This document shows positions 32,730 through 39,152 of a stretch of 39,152 nt of DNA, one piece after another. The first letter of the stretch is position 1. Every line of letters starts with the position of its first letter. The notes under the pieces were generated by a model. That model was not told the DNA's origin, did not search any database, and worked only from the letters and a program-made list of their open reading frames with translations. The position numbers and the translations under genes are program-made. The stretch covers positions 1 to 39,152 of the forward strand of contig JAOAEA010000016.1 of assembly GCA_026417035.1 (NCBI GenBank). Reading direction: 5' to 3'. The stretch comes from Burkholderiales bacterium. Lineage in GTDB: Bacteria > Pseudomonadota > Gammaproteobacteria > Burkholderiales > SG8-39.

Positions 32730-33097
32730 AGCTCCACCTCGCGCGCGCCGCCGGCGCGAACCTCTTCTCCGGCTACGGCGAGGGCTACGTCGCGGTGAAC
32801 GGGGTGCGCCACGAGCGCAGCATCGTCGTGCTCCCCGACCGCGTGATCGCCGACTGGGCGCCGGCGAGCCTCGACGCGCTCGAGGCGGCGCACCTCGCGC
32901 CGCTCGTCACGCTCGGGATCGAGATCCTCCTGCTCGGGACTGGTGCCCGGCTGCGCTTCCCGCGGCCGGAGGTGATCCGTCCGCTCACCGACGCGCGCAT
33001 CGGATTCGAGGCGATGGACGCGCACGCCGCGGCCCGCACGTACAACATCCTCACGGCGGAGGGGCGGCGCGTGGCTGCGGCCCTGCTCCTTCCCTGA
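32726..33097 (+). CDS. Mth938-like domain protein (DUF498)
   Basis: A 123-residue single-domain protein of the Mth938/NDUFAF3-like fold. Recognisable parts are NLFSGYGEGYVAVNGVRHERSIVVLPDRVIADW, LVTLGIEILLLGTGARLRFP (the conserved ILLLGTG turn), and FEAMDAHAAARTYNILTAEGRRVAAALLLP, the usual C-terminal end. Length is typical (120-130). Bacterial members have no agreed function; the mitochondrial relative NDUFAF3 is an assembly factor of complex I. It is the first recognisable gene of the plus-strand run, 11 bases before the arnE/F-like gene. It may be a passenger sharing the promoter rather than a lipid A gene. Confidence 0.9.
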   Translation: MKLHLARAAGANLFSGYGEGYVAVNGVRHERSIVVLPDRVIADWAPASLDALEAAHLAPLVTLGIEILLLGTGARLRFPRPEVIRPLTDARIGFEAMDAHAAARTYNILTAEGRRVAAALLLP

Positions 33098-33108
33098 GGC
33101 GGGGCGCC

Positions 33109-33480
33109 ATGACGCCCACGGCCTTCGCCCTCGTCCTGGTCGGCGTCCTCCTCAACGCCGCGGCGCAGCTCCTGCTCAAGGCCGGCACCAACGCCGTGGG
33201 CCGGTTCGAGTTCACCGCCGCCAACGCGCTCCCGGTCGGCCTCAAGCTCGCCACGCAGCCGGGCATCGTCGCCGGCATCGCGTGCTACGTCGTGAGCGTC
33301 GTCGTGTGGATCATGGCGCTATCGCGCGTGGAGGTGAGCGTCGCCTACCCGATGCTCTCGATCGGCTACGTCGTGAACGCGATCGCCGCCTGGTGGCTCT
33401 TCGGCGAGGCGGTGACGCCGATGCGGCTCGCCGGCATCGGCATCATCGTCCTCGGCGTCTTCATCGTCGCGCGCAGCTGA
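33109..33480 (+). CDS. EmrE-like small membrane protein, ArnE/ArnF-type flippase subunit
   Basis: A 123-residue protein with four predicted membrane helices: FALVLVGVLLNAAAQLLLKA, the segment around GIVAGIACYVVSVVVWIMAL, SVAYPMLSIGYVVNAIAAWW and MRLAGIGIIVLGVFIVA. The pairing of NAAAQLLLKAG in helix 1 with ALSRVEVSVAYPMLSIGYV is the pattern of ArnE/ArnF and related EamA-like half-size proteins. In enterics ArnE and ArnF together flip undecaprenyl phosphate-L-Ara4N across the inner membrane; only one such gene is here, so it may act as a homodimer. Its stop shares a base with the arnB ATG (TGATG), which links it firmly to the cluster. Confidence 0.85.
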   Translation: MTPTAFALVLVGVLLNAAAQLLLKAGTNAVGRFEFTAANALPVGLKLATQPGIVAGIACYVVSVVVWIMALSRVEVSVAYPMLSIGYVVNAIAAWWLFGEAVTPMRLAGIGIIVLGVFIVARS

Positions 33481-34610
33481 TGGCCGGGGCGTTCCTCCCC
33501 TTCACCCGCCCGACGATCGACGAGGAGACGATCGCCGGCGTCGCCGAGGTGCTGCGCTCGGGCTGGATCACCTCGGGCCCGCAGGTGCGCGCGTTCGAGG
33601 CAGCGCTCTCCGGGCACTGCGGCGGCCGGCCGGTGCGCGTGCTCAACTCGGGCACGGCGGCGCTCGAGCTCGGGCTGCGGATCGCCGGCGTCGGCCCCGA
33701 CGACGAGGTGATCACCTCGCCGCTCACTTGGGTCGCGACCGCGAACGTGGTGCTCGCCGTCGGCGCGCGGCCGGTGTTCGTCGACGTCGATCCGGCGACG
33801 CGCAACCTCGACCTCGCGCAGCTCGAGGCCGCGATCACGCCGAGCACGACCGCGATCATCCCCGTCGATCTCGCCGGCCTGCCGGTCGACCGCGACCGGC
33901 TCTACGCCATCGCCGAGCGCCACGACCTGCGGGTGATCGAGGACGCCGCGCAGTCGTTCGGCGCGAACTGGCGCGGGCGGCCGATCGGCGCGGCGGGCGA
34001 CCTCGTCGCCTTTAGCTTCCACGCGAACAAGAACGTGACCACGGCGGAGGGCGGGGCCCTGGTGCTCGCCGACGAGACCCAGGCGCGCATGGCCGAGAAG
34101 CTCCGGCTGCAGGGGGTCACCCGCAGCGGCGAGGACGGGATGGACGTCGACGTCCTCGGCTACAAGTTCAACCTGACCGACGTCGCCGCGCGCATCGGAC
34201 TCGGCCAGCTCGCGCGCCTTGCCGAGTTCACCGAGAAGCGCCGCGCGCTCGCCCGCCGCTATTTCGAGCGCTTCGACCCGGATCTCGGCTGCGGCCTGCC
34301 GGTGCCCGACTTCGCGCAGTCGAACTGGCACATGTTCCAGGTCACCCTGCCGCTCGAGCGCCTGGCCTTCGGGCGGGGCGAGTTCATCGCCCGGATGCGG
34401 GCCGAGGGCATCGGCGTCGGGGTCCACTATCCGGCTGTGCACCTCTTCAGCCTCTACCGCGTTATGGGCTGGCGCGCGGGGGACTTCCCGCACGCGGAGG
34501 CGATCGGGGCGAGCATCGTGACCCTGCCCCTCTTCCCGGCCATGGAGGCTCACGACGTGGACCGGGTGTGCGCCGCGGTGGCGAAGGTGATCGAGGGGGG
34601 GCTCGCATGA
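33480..34610 (+). CDS. arnB: UDP-4-amino-4-deoxy-L-arabinose aminotransferase
   Basis: A 376-residue DegT/DnrJ/EryC1 aminotransferase that transfers an amino group from glutamate to UDP-4-keto-arabinose. It starts MAGAFLPFTRPTIDEETIAG, with SGWITSGPQVRAFE, both typical of ArnB. Cofactor contacts: NSGTAALELGLR, SPLTWVATANVVL, VIEDAAQSFGA, and the PLP lysine in FSFHANKNVTTAEGGAL. The substrate-binding end is GVGVHYPAVHLFSLYR. Length matches E. coli ArnB (379). Its start overlaps the flippase gene stop and its stop overlaps the arnC ATG, so it lies in a tight operon. DegT enzymes of other sugar pathways look alike, but the flanking arnC and arnA genes settle the name. Confidence 0.95.
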   Translation: MAGAFLPFTRPTIDEETIAGVAEVLRSGWITSGPQVRAFEAALSGHCGGRPVRVLNSGTAALELGLRIAGVGPDDEVITSPLTWVATANVVLAVGARPVFVDVDPATRNLDLAQLEAAITPSTTAIIPVDLAGLPVDRDRLYAIAERHDLRVIEDAAQSFGANWRGRPIGAAGDLVAFSFHANKNVTTAEGGALVLADETQARMAEKLRLQGVTRSGEDGMDVDVLGYKFNLTDVAARIGLGQLARLAEFTEKRRALARRYFERFDPDLGCGLPVPDFAQSNWHMFQVTLPLERLAFGRGEFIARMRAEGIGVGVHYPAVHLFSLYRVMGWRAGDFPHAEAIGASIVTLPLFPAMEAHDVDRVCAAVAKVIEGGLA

Positions 34611-35599
34611 CGGCCAGGCCGCAGGTGTCGGTGGTGATCCCGGTCTACAACGAGGAGGCCGGTCTCGCGGCGCTCTTCGCGCGCCTCTACCCGGCGCTCG
34701 ACGCGCTCGCCGTGCCCTACGAGGTGATCTTCGTGAACGACGGCAGCGTGGACCGCTCGGCGGCGCTCCTCGGGGAGCAGTTCGAGCGCCGCCCCGACGT
34801 AACCCGCGTGATCCTGTTCAACGGCAACTACGGCCAGCACCTCGCGATCATGGCGGGCTTCGCGCACAGCCGCGGCGAGCGCGTCGTGACGCTCGATGCG
34901 GACCTGCAGAACCCGCCCGAGGAGATCGGCCGGCTGCTCGCGAAGATGGACGAGGGCTACGACTACGTCGGCTCGATCCGCCGCCAGCGCCAGGACGTCG
35001 CCTGGCGGCGCTTCGCCTCGCGCGCGATGAACCGGGTGCGCGAGCGGATCACCCGCATCCGCATGACCGACCAGGGCTGCATGCTGCGCGCCTACAGCCG
35101 GTCGATCGTGGACACCATCAACAGCTGCCGCGAGACCAACACCTACATCCCGGCGCTCGCCTACAGCTTCGCGCGCAACCCCACCGAGATCGAGGTCGCG
35201 CACGAGGAGCGCGCGGCGGGCGAGACGAAGTATTCGCTCTACAAGCTCATCCGGCTCAACTTCGACCTCGTCACCGGCTTCTCGGTGGTGCCGCTGCAGA
35301 TGTTCTCGCTCGCCGGGATCGCGATCTCCCTCCTGTCGCTCGGCTTCGTCGTCTTCCTCGCCATCCGGCGCCTCGTGGTCGGCCCGGAGGCCGAGGGCCT
35401 CTTCACGCTCTTCGGCATCGCCTTCTTCCTGATCGGCGCGGCGCTCTTCGGCATCGGGCTCCTCGGCGAGTACGTCGGCCGCATCTACCAGGAAGTGCGT
35501 GGCCGGCCGCGCTACCTCATCCAGGCGGTGCTCGAACGGCAGCCCCCGGCGAGCGTCACCACGCTCGCGCGCGACGAAGCGCCCCGCAACGCGGCATGA
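34607..35599 (+). CDS. arnC: Undecaprenyl-phosphate 4-deoxy-4-formamido-L-arabinose transferase
   Basis: A 330-residue GT2 glycosyltransferase that places formylated L-Ara4N on undecaprenyl phosphate. The catalytic domain has SVVIPVYNEEAGLAALF, VIFVNDGSVDRSA, FNGNYGQHLAIMAGFAHSRG, the metal motif TLDADLQNPPEEI, and DQGCMLRAYSRSIVD. Two C-terminal membrane helices follow, around MFSLAGIAISLLSLGFVVFLA and LFGIAFFLIGAALFGIGLLGEY. FNGNYGQHLA with the DADLQNPPEEI set and the two-helix anchor distinguish ArnC from dolichol-phosphate mannose synthases. Length matches E. coli ArnC (322). Overlaps both neighbours by four bases. Confidence 0.95.
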   Translation: MTARPQVSVVIPVYNEEAGLAALFARLYPALDALAVPYEVIFVNDGSVDRSAALLGEQFERRPDVTRVILFNGNYGQHLAIMAGFAHSRGERVVTLDADLQNPPEEIGRLLAKMDEGYDYVGSIRRQRQDVAWRRFASRAMNRVRERITRIRMTDQGCMLRAYSRSIVDTINSCRETNTYIPALAYSFARNPTEIEVAHEERAAGETKYSLYKLIRLNFDLVTGFSVVPLQMFSLAGIAISLLSLGFVVFLAIRRLVVGPEAEGLFTLFGIAFFLIGAALFGIGLLGEYVGRIYQEVRGRPRYLIQAVLERQPPASVTTLARDEAPRNAA

Positions 35600-36519
35600 G
35601 CCGTGCGGTCGTCTTCGCCTATCACGACGTGGGCGTGCGCTGCCTTTCGGTGCTGCTCGCGCACCGGCTCGAAGTGCCCCTCGTGGTGACGCACGCCGAC
35701 GCGCCCGGCGAGAACATCTGGTTCGCGAGCGTCGCGGCGCTCGCGGCCTTGCACGGCATCCCGGTCGCCGCACCCGACGATCCCAACGCTCCCGAGTTCG
35801 TCGAGCGCGTCGCGGCGCTCGCACCCGACTTCCTCTTCTCCTTCTACTACCGCCGCATGCTCGCGCCCGCGCTGCTCGCGAAGGCCCGGCGCGGCGCGTT
35901 CAACCTGCACGGCTCGCTCCTGCCGAAGTACCGCGGGCGCGTGCCGGTCAACTGGGCGGTGGTGCACGGCGAGCGGGAGACCGGCGCGACGCTGCACGAA
36001 ATGGTCGCCAAGCCCGACGCCGGCCGGATCGTCGACCAGCAGGCCGTGCCGATCCTGCCGAACGACACCGCCAAGGACGTGTTCGTCAAGGTGACGGTGG
36101 CGGCGGAGATCGTCCTCGACCGGGCGTTGCCGGGGCTCGTCGCCGGCACCGCCCCGCTGCGGGAGCAGGACCTCGCGCGCGGCAGCTACTTCGGCGCGCG
36201 AGGTCCGCAGGACGGCCGCATCGACTGGTCGCGCGACGCCTGGTCGGTGCACAACCTCGTGCGCGCCGTCGCACCGCCCTACCCCGGCGCGTTCGCGACG
36301 CTCGCCGGCGAGCCGCTCAGGATCCTGCGGACCTTCTGGACCGGCGCGAGCGACGCGGCGGCCGCGGCGCCGATGCTCTTCGCCGAGGGCGGCGCCCTGT
36401 GGCTCGCCTGCGCCGGGGGAGGCCGCCTGCGTGTCCTGGAAGCCGAGCTCGCCGGGAAGCCGCTCACGCCCGCCGCCTTCCTCGAGCGCTTCCCCGGCGG
36501 AAGCGCGCGGCCCGATTGA
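35596..36519 (+). CDS. arnA: UDP-L-Ara4N formyltransferase (stand-alone ArnA N-terminal domain)
   Basis: A 307-residue formyltransferase corresponding to the first 300 residues of the bifunctional E. coli ArnA (660). It formylates UDP-L-Ara4N with 10-formyl-tetrahydrofolate. It begins AVVFAYHDVGVRCLSVLLAH, the ArnA opening, and has the catalytic Asn and His in FNLHGSLLPKYRGRVPVNWA and the catalytic Asp in MVAKPDAGRIVDQQ. ENIWFASVAALAALHGIPV follows the substrate loop. The C-terminal OB-like region is present. Here the two ArnA activities are encoded by separate genes, 19 bases apart. Methionyl-tRNA formyltransferase is excluded by the ArnA-type N-terminus and context. Confidence 0.93.
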   Translation: MSRAVVFAYHDVGVRCLSVLLAHRLEVPLVVTHADAPGENIWFASVAALAALHGIPVAAPDDPNAPEFVERVAALAPDFLFSFYYRRMLAPALLAKARRGAFNLHGSLLPKYRGRVPVNWAVVHGERETGATLHEMVAKPDAGRIVDQQAVPILPNDTAKDVFVKVTVAAEIVLDRALPGLVAGTAPLREQDLARGSYFGARGPQDGRIDWSRDAWSVHNLVRAVAPPYPGAFATLAGEPLRILRTFWTGASDAAAAAPMLFAEGGALWLACAGGGRLRVLEAELAGKPLTPAAFLERFPGGSARPD

Positions 36520-36538
36520 CCCCTCACCCGCACGACAG

Positions 36539-37585
36539 ATGAAACGAATCCTGATCCTCGGCGTCAACGGCTTCATCGGCCACCACCTCTCCAAGCGCAT
36601 CATCGCGACCACCGGCTGGGAGGTGTACGGCATGGACATGGCGACCGACCGCATCGCCGACCTCCTGCCGGAGAAGCGCTTCCACTTCTTCGAGGGCGAC
36701 ATCACCATCAACAAGGAGTGGATCGAGTACAACATCCGCAAGTGCGACACGGTGCTGCCGCTCGTCGCCATCGCCACGCCCGCCACTTACGTGAAGGAGC
36801 CGCTGCGCGTCTTCGAGCTCGACTTCGAGGCCAACCTGCCGATCGTCCGCTCGTGCGTCAAGCACGGCAAGCGGCTCATCTTCCCCTCGACCTCCGAGGT
36901 GTACGGCATGTGCCGCGACCGCGAGTTCGACCCGGACTCGTCGGAGCTCGTGCTCGGGCCGATCAACAAGCCGCGCTGGATCTACTCCTGCGCGAAGCAG
37001 CTCATGGACCGCGTGATCTGGGGCTACGGCATGGACCACAGGCTCGACTTCACGCTCTTCCGGCCGTTCAACTGGATCGGCGCGGGCCTCGATTCGATCA
37101 ACACGCCCAAGGAGGGCAGCTCGCGGGTGATCACCCAGTTCCTCGGCCACATCGTGCGCGGCGAGCCGATCAACCTCGTGGACGGCGGCCGGCAGAAGCG
37201 CGCCTTCACCTACGTGGACGACGGCATCGACGCGCTCATGCGCATCCTCGAGAACCCGCGCGGGGTCGCCTCCGGCCAGATCTACAACATCGGCAACCCG
37301 AGGAACAACTACTCGATCCGCCAGCTCGCGCAGATGATGCTCGACCTCGCGATGAAGTATCCGGAATACGCGCCGACCGCGCGCAAGGTGAAGCTCGTCG
37401 ACACCACCGCCGAGCGCTACTACGGCAAGGGCTATCAGGACGTGCAGAACCGCGTGCCGAAGATCGCCAACACCATGGCCGACCTCGGCTGGAAGCCGCG
37501 CGTCGGGATGAAGGACGCGCTCGCGCGCATCTTCGACGCCTACCGCGGGCGCGTCGCCGACGCGCGGCGGCTGATGGACGACTGA
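36539..37585 (+). CDS. arnA: UDP-glucuronate oxidative decarboxylase (stand-alone ArnA C-terminal domain)
   Basis: A 348-residue extended-SDR enzyme equal to the second half of E. coli ArnA. It oxidises and decarboxylates UDP-glucuronate to UDP-4-keto-arabinose with NAD. The fold starts ILILGVNGFIGHHLSKRI. The active site shows FPSTSEVYGM (Thr, Ser and Glu as in ArnA), the Tyr and Lys of WIYSCAKQLMDRVIWGYG, and the arginine-bearing ERYYGKGYQDVQNRVPKI. RPFNWIGAGLDSI is also ArnA-like. A conserved Glu and Arg rather than epimerase residues argue for decarboxylase function. Some genomes call the split gene a bifunctional polymyxin-resistance protein, which would be wrong here. UDP-glucuronate must come from a Ugd encoded elsewhere. 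Confidence 0.94.
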   Translation: MKRILILGVNGFIGHHLSKRIIATTGWEVYGMDMATDRIADLLPEKRFHFFEGDITINKEWIEYNIRKCDTVLPLVAIATPATYVKEPLRVFELDFEANLPIVRSCVKHGKRLIFPSTSEVYGMCRDREFDPDSSELVLGPINKPRWIYSCAKQLMDRVIWGYGMDHRLDFTLFRPFNWIGAGLDSINTPKEGSSRVITQFLGHIVRGEPINLVDGGRQKRAFTYVDDGIDALMRILENPRGVASGQIYNIGNPRNNYSIRQLAQMMLDLAMKYPEYAPTARKVKLVDTTAERYYGKGYQDVQNRVPKIANTMADLGWKPRVGMKDALARIFDAYRGRVADARRLMDD

Positions 37586-37590
37586 CGCGA

Positions 37591-38538
37591 ATGGCGGCGA
37601 CGACGGGCGCGGGCCCGGCGGCCGGGCCACGCAGGCTCGCGCTCAAGGTGGACGTGGACACCTGGCGCGGCACCCGCGAGGGCGTGCCGCGCCTCGTCGA
37701 GACCCTGAAGCGGCACGGCGCGGGCGCCACGTTCCTCTTCAGCCTGGGCCCGGACCACACCGGGCGCGCCATCCGGCGCGTGTTCCGCCCCGGTTTCTTC
37801 GGCAAGGTGCGGCGCACCTCGGTGCTCGAGCACTACGGGCTCGCCACGCTCCTCTACGGCACGGTTCTCCCCGGCCCGGACATCGGCCGGCGCTGCGCCG
37901 ACCTCCTGCGCGCCGTGCGCGACGCCGGCTTCGAGGTCGGCATCCACTGCTGGGACCACGTGAAGTGGCAGGACGGCGTCGCTTCCGCCGACGCGGCGTG
38001 GACCGAGCGCCAGATGCGGCTCGCGGTGGAGCGCTTCACCGAGATCTTCGGCGCGCCGCCGCGCGTGCACGGCGCCGCGGGCTGGCAGATGAACGTCCAC
38101 GCCTGGCGCCTGGAACAGCGCCTCGGCTTCGCCTATGCCTCGGACACAAGGGGCGGCGGGCCGTTCTTCCCGGTGCGCAACGCCGAGCTCTTCGCCTGCC
38201 CGCAGATCCCGACCACGCTGCCCACGCTCGACGAGCTCCTCGGCCGCGACGGCGCCACGCCCGACAACGTGCACGAGCGCGTGCTCGCGGCGAGCGCCGA
38301 CGCGCCGGAAACGGGCCACGTCTTCACCCTGCACGCCGAGCTCGAGGGCATGAAGCTCGCACCGGTGTTCGAGCGCCTGCTCGCGGGATGGAAGGCGATG
38401 GGCTACGAGCTCGTCCCGATGGCGACGCTCGTCGAGTCGCTCGACGCCGAGCGGCTCCCGCGCTGCAGCGTCGCCGTCGCCGAGGTTCCCGGGCGCTCGG
38501 GCACGCTCGCCGTGCAGGGCCAGCCCTTCCTGGCGTGA
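37591..38538 (+). CDS. arnD: 4-deoxy-4-formamido-L-arabinose-phosphoundecaprenol deformylase
   Basis: A 315-residue polysaccharide-deacetylase-like (NodB) enzyme that removes the formyl group after ArnC has acted. The first metal-site motif is LKVDVDTWRGTREGVPRL (paired aspartates). GIHCWDHVKWQD supplies the metal His and the ArnD-specific WDHVKWQD, and RVHGAAGWQMNVHAWRLEQ follows. FAYASDTRGGGPFFPV is another ArnD landmark, and HVFTLHAELEGMKLAPVF carries the last conserved His. ATG 37591 comes five bases after the previous stop. The tail CSVAVAEVPGRSGTLAVQ is longer than in enteric ArnD (296). It ends the cluster: no arnT follows within the window. Confidence 0.94.
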   Translation: MAATTGAGPAAGPRRLALKVDVDTWRGTREGVPRLVETLKRHGAGATFLFSLGPDHTGRAIRRVFRPGFFGKVRRTSVLEHYGLATLLYGTVLPGPDIGRRCADLLRAVRDAGFEVGIHCWDHVKWQDGVASADAAWTERQMRLAVERFTEIFGAPPRVHGAAGWQMNVHAWRLEQRLGFAYASDTRGGGPFFPVRNAELFACPQIPTTLPTLDELLGRDGATPDNVHERVLAASADAPETGHVFTLHAELEGMKLAPVFERLLAGWKAMGYELVPMATLVESLDAERLPRCSVAVAEVPGRSGTLAVQGQPFLA

Positions 38539-38641
38539 GCAGCGGCCGCCGGGTGCGGTCCGGACGCGCGCGCTTGCGCTCGTCGCCGATTTTCTGAACA
38601 ATGGGCCCGTCGCCTCGATCGAGGCCGGACAAGAAAGCAAC

Positions 38642-39097
38642 ATGCCGAGTCAGAAAGTCGCGGATTTCACCCTTCCTTCCACCGGCGGCGGCACCTTCCA
38701 GCTCTCCAAGTCCAAGGCGAAGACCCTCGTCCTCTATTTCTACCCGAAGGACAACACCCCCGGCTGCACCACCGAGGGGATCGACTTCCGGGACCACTAC
38801 GCCGAGTTCGTCAAGGCCGGCGCCGAGGTCTACGGCATCTCGCGCGACAGCCTCAGGAGCCACGAGGGCTTCAAGAAGAAGCTCGGCTTCCCGTTCGAGC
38901 TGCTCTCGGACGAGGACGAGAAGGTCTGCGCGCAGTTCGGCGTCATCAAGATGAAGAACATGTACGGCCGCCAGGTGCGCGGCATCGAGCGCTCGACCTT
39001 CGTGCTCGACGCGAACCGCAGGATCGCGCGCGAGTGGCGCGGCGTGAAGGTCCCCGGACACGTGCAGGAGGTACTCGATTTTGTTAAGACACTCTGA
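38642..39097 (+). CDS. bcp: Thioredoxin-dependent peroxiredoxin (Bcp/PrxQ)
   Basis: A 151-residue peroxiredoxin that reduces hydrogen and organic peroxides. The peroxidatic Cys42 is in LYFYPKDNTPGCTTEG. In E. coli Bcp a resolving Cys sits five residues later; that position here is Ile47. A second cysteine, Cys96 in DEDEKVCAQFGV, lies in the helix used for resolution in other PrxQ proteins, so an alternative disulfide is likely. IERSTFVLDANRRIAREWRGVKVPGHVQEVL is the standard C-terminal region. The start ATG 38642 follows AAGAAAGC. It is 103 bases after arnD and probably separately transcribed. Length is normal. Confidence 0.95.
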   Translation: MPSQKVADFTLPSTGGGTFQLSKSKAKTLVLYFYPKDNTPGCTTEGIDFRDHYAEFVKAGAEVYGISRDSLRSHEGFKKKLGFPFELLSDEDEKVCAQFGVIKMKNMYGRQVRGIERSTFVLDANRRIAREWRGVKVPGHVQEVLDFVKTL

Positions 39098-39152
39098 TCC
39101 CGGAATCCCCTCGCCAGAGCCCTCGCATCACGACCCCGCCCCGATGGCCGCC

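Noticed and set aside
39145-39152. ATGGCCGC at the right edge as the start of another gene
   Set aside because: Only eight bases remain, so neither coding nor identity can be supported.
1-39152. Prophage, CRISPR, toxin-antitoxin or defence system
   Set aside because: No integrase, transposase, cas, nuclease-defence or small paired toxin genes were recognised on either strand; nearly all the DNA is accounted for by housekeeping and catabolic genes.

Overview
The window is a very GC-rich, densely packed bacterial chromosome segment. It is most consistent with a betaproteobacterium (Burkholderiales-like). The grounds are an orphan Bug/TctC-type solute-binding protein, the tsaB-rimI-uracil-DNA glycosylase run, the alaC-hom-thrC order, the suhB/trmJ/cysE neighbourhood and an arn lipid A cluster with ArnA split into two genes. 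The species cannot be named from the sequence. No rRNA, tRNA, CRISPR array, prophage or intact transposase was seen, and no gene-free stretch exceeds 300 bases.

Layout. 1-3489 (minus): tsaB-rimI-udg-lemA-TPM protein; the last gene runs off the left edge. 3635-10138 (plus): an accessory catabolic block with a Bug binding protein, short-chain dehydrogenase, beta-keto acid cleavage enzyme (BKACE/DUF849), tartrate/D-malate-type dehydrogenase, acyl-CoA synthetase and TauE/SafE permease. 10146-13594: a YwiC-like membrane protein and a small exported protein (minus), then an OmpR/EnvZ-type two-component system (plus). 13601-15390 (minus): ispD-ispF-thpR. 15520-19871 (plus): mfd and a Sel1-repeat protein. 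19868-20006: a compact inverted-repeat element between two convergent stop codons. 20003-22256 (minus): trmJ, cysE and a proline-rich exported protein. 22313-23113 (plus): suhB. 23215-23988 (minus): a class II aldolase. 24106-27599 (plus): mutS and a phosphoesterase-like protein. 27559-32542 (minus): alaC-hom-thrC-EamA transporter; thrC carries an apparent frameshift. 32726-38538 (plus): a Mth938-like gene followed by arnE/F-like, arnB, arnC, arnA formyltransferase, arnA decarboxylase and arnD. 38642-39097 (plus): a Bcp/PrxQ peroxiredoxin.

How the genes fit together. Most of the window is housekeeping: tRNA modification (TsaB, TrmJ), DNA repair (UDG, Mfd, MutS), isoprenoid synthesis (IspD, IspF), and cysteine and threonine synthesis. 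Two blocks are accessory. The BKACE block has the parts for taking up a carboxylate, oxidising a beta-hydroxy acid to a beta-keto acid, and cleaving it with acetyl-CoA. The arn block would build and flip undecaprenyl-linked 4-amino-4-deoxy-L-arabinose for lipid A modification, but the final transferase ArnT is not in the window.

The observations most worth checking are the frameshift at the cofactor-lysine motif of thrC, the MITE-like element that appears to have split a shared CTAG double stop, an IscR-like operator in front of cysE with no iscR downstream, the BKACE block as a possible uncharacterised pathway, and a very basic 30-codon ORF coupled to the first gene of the arn operon.
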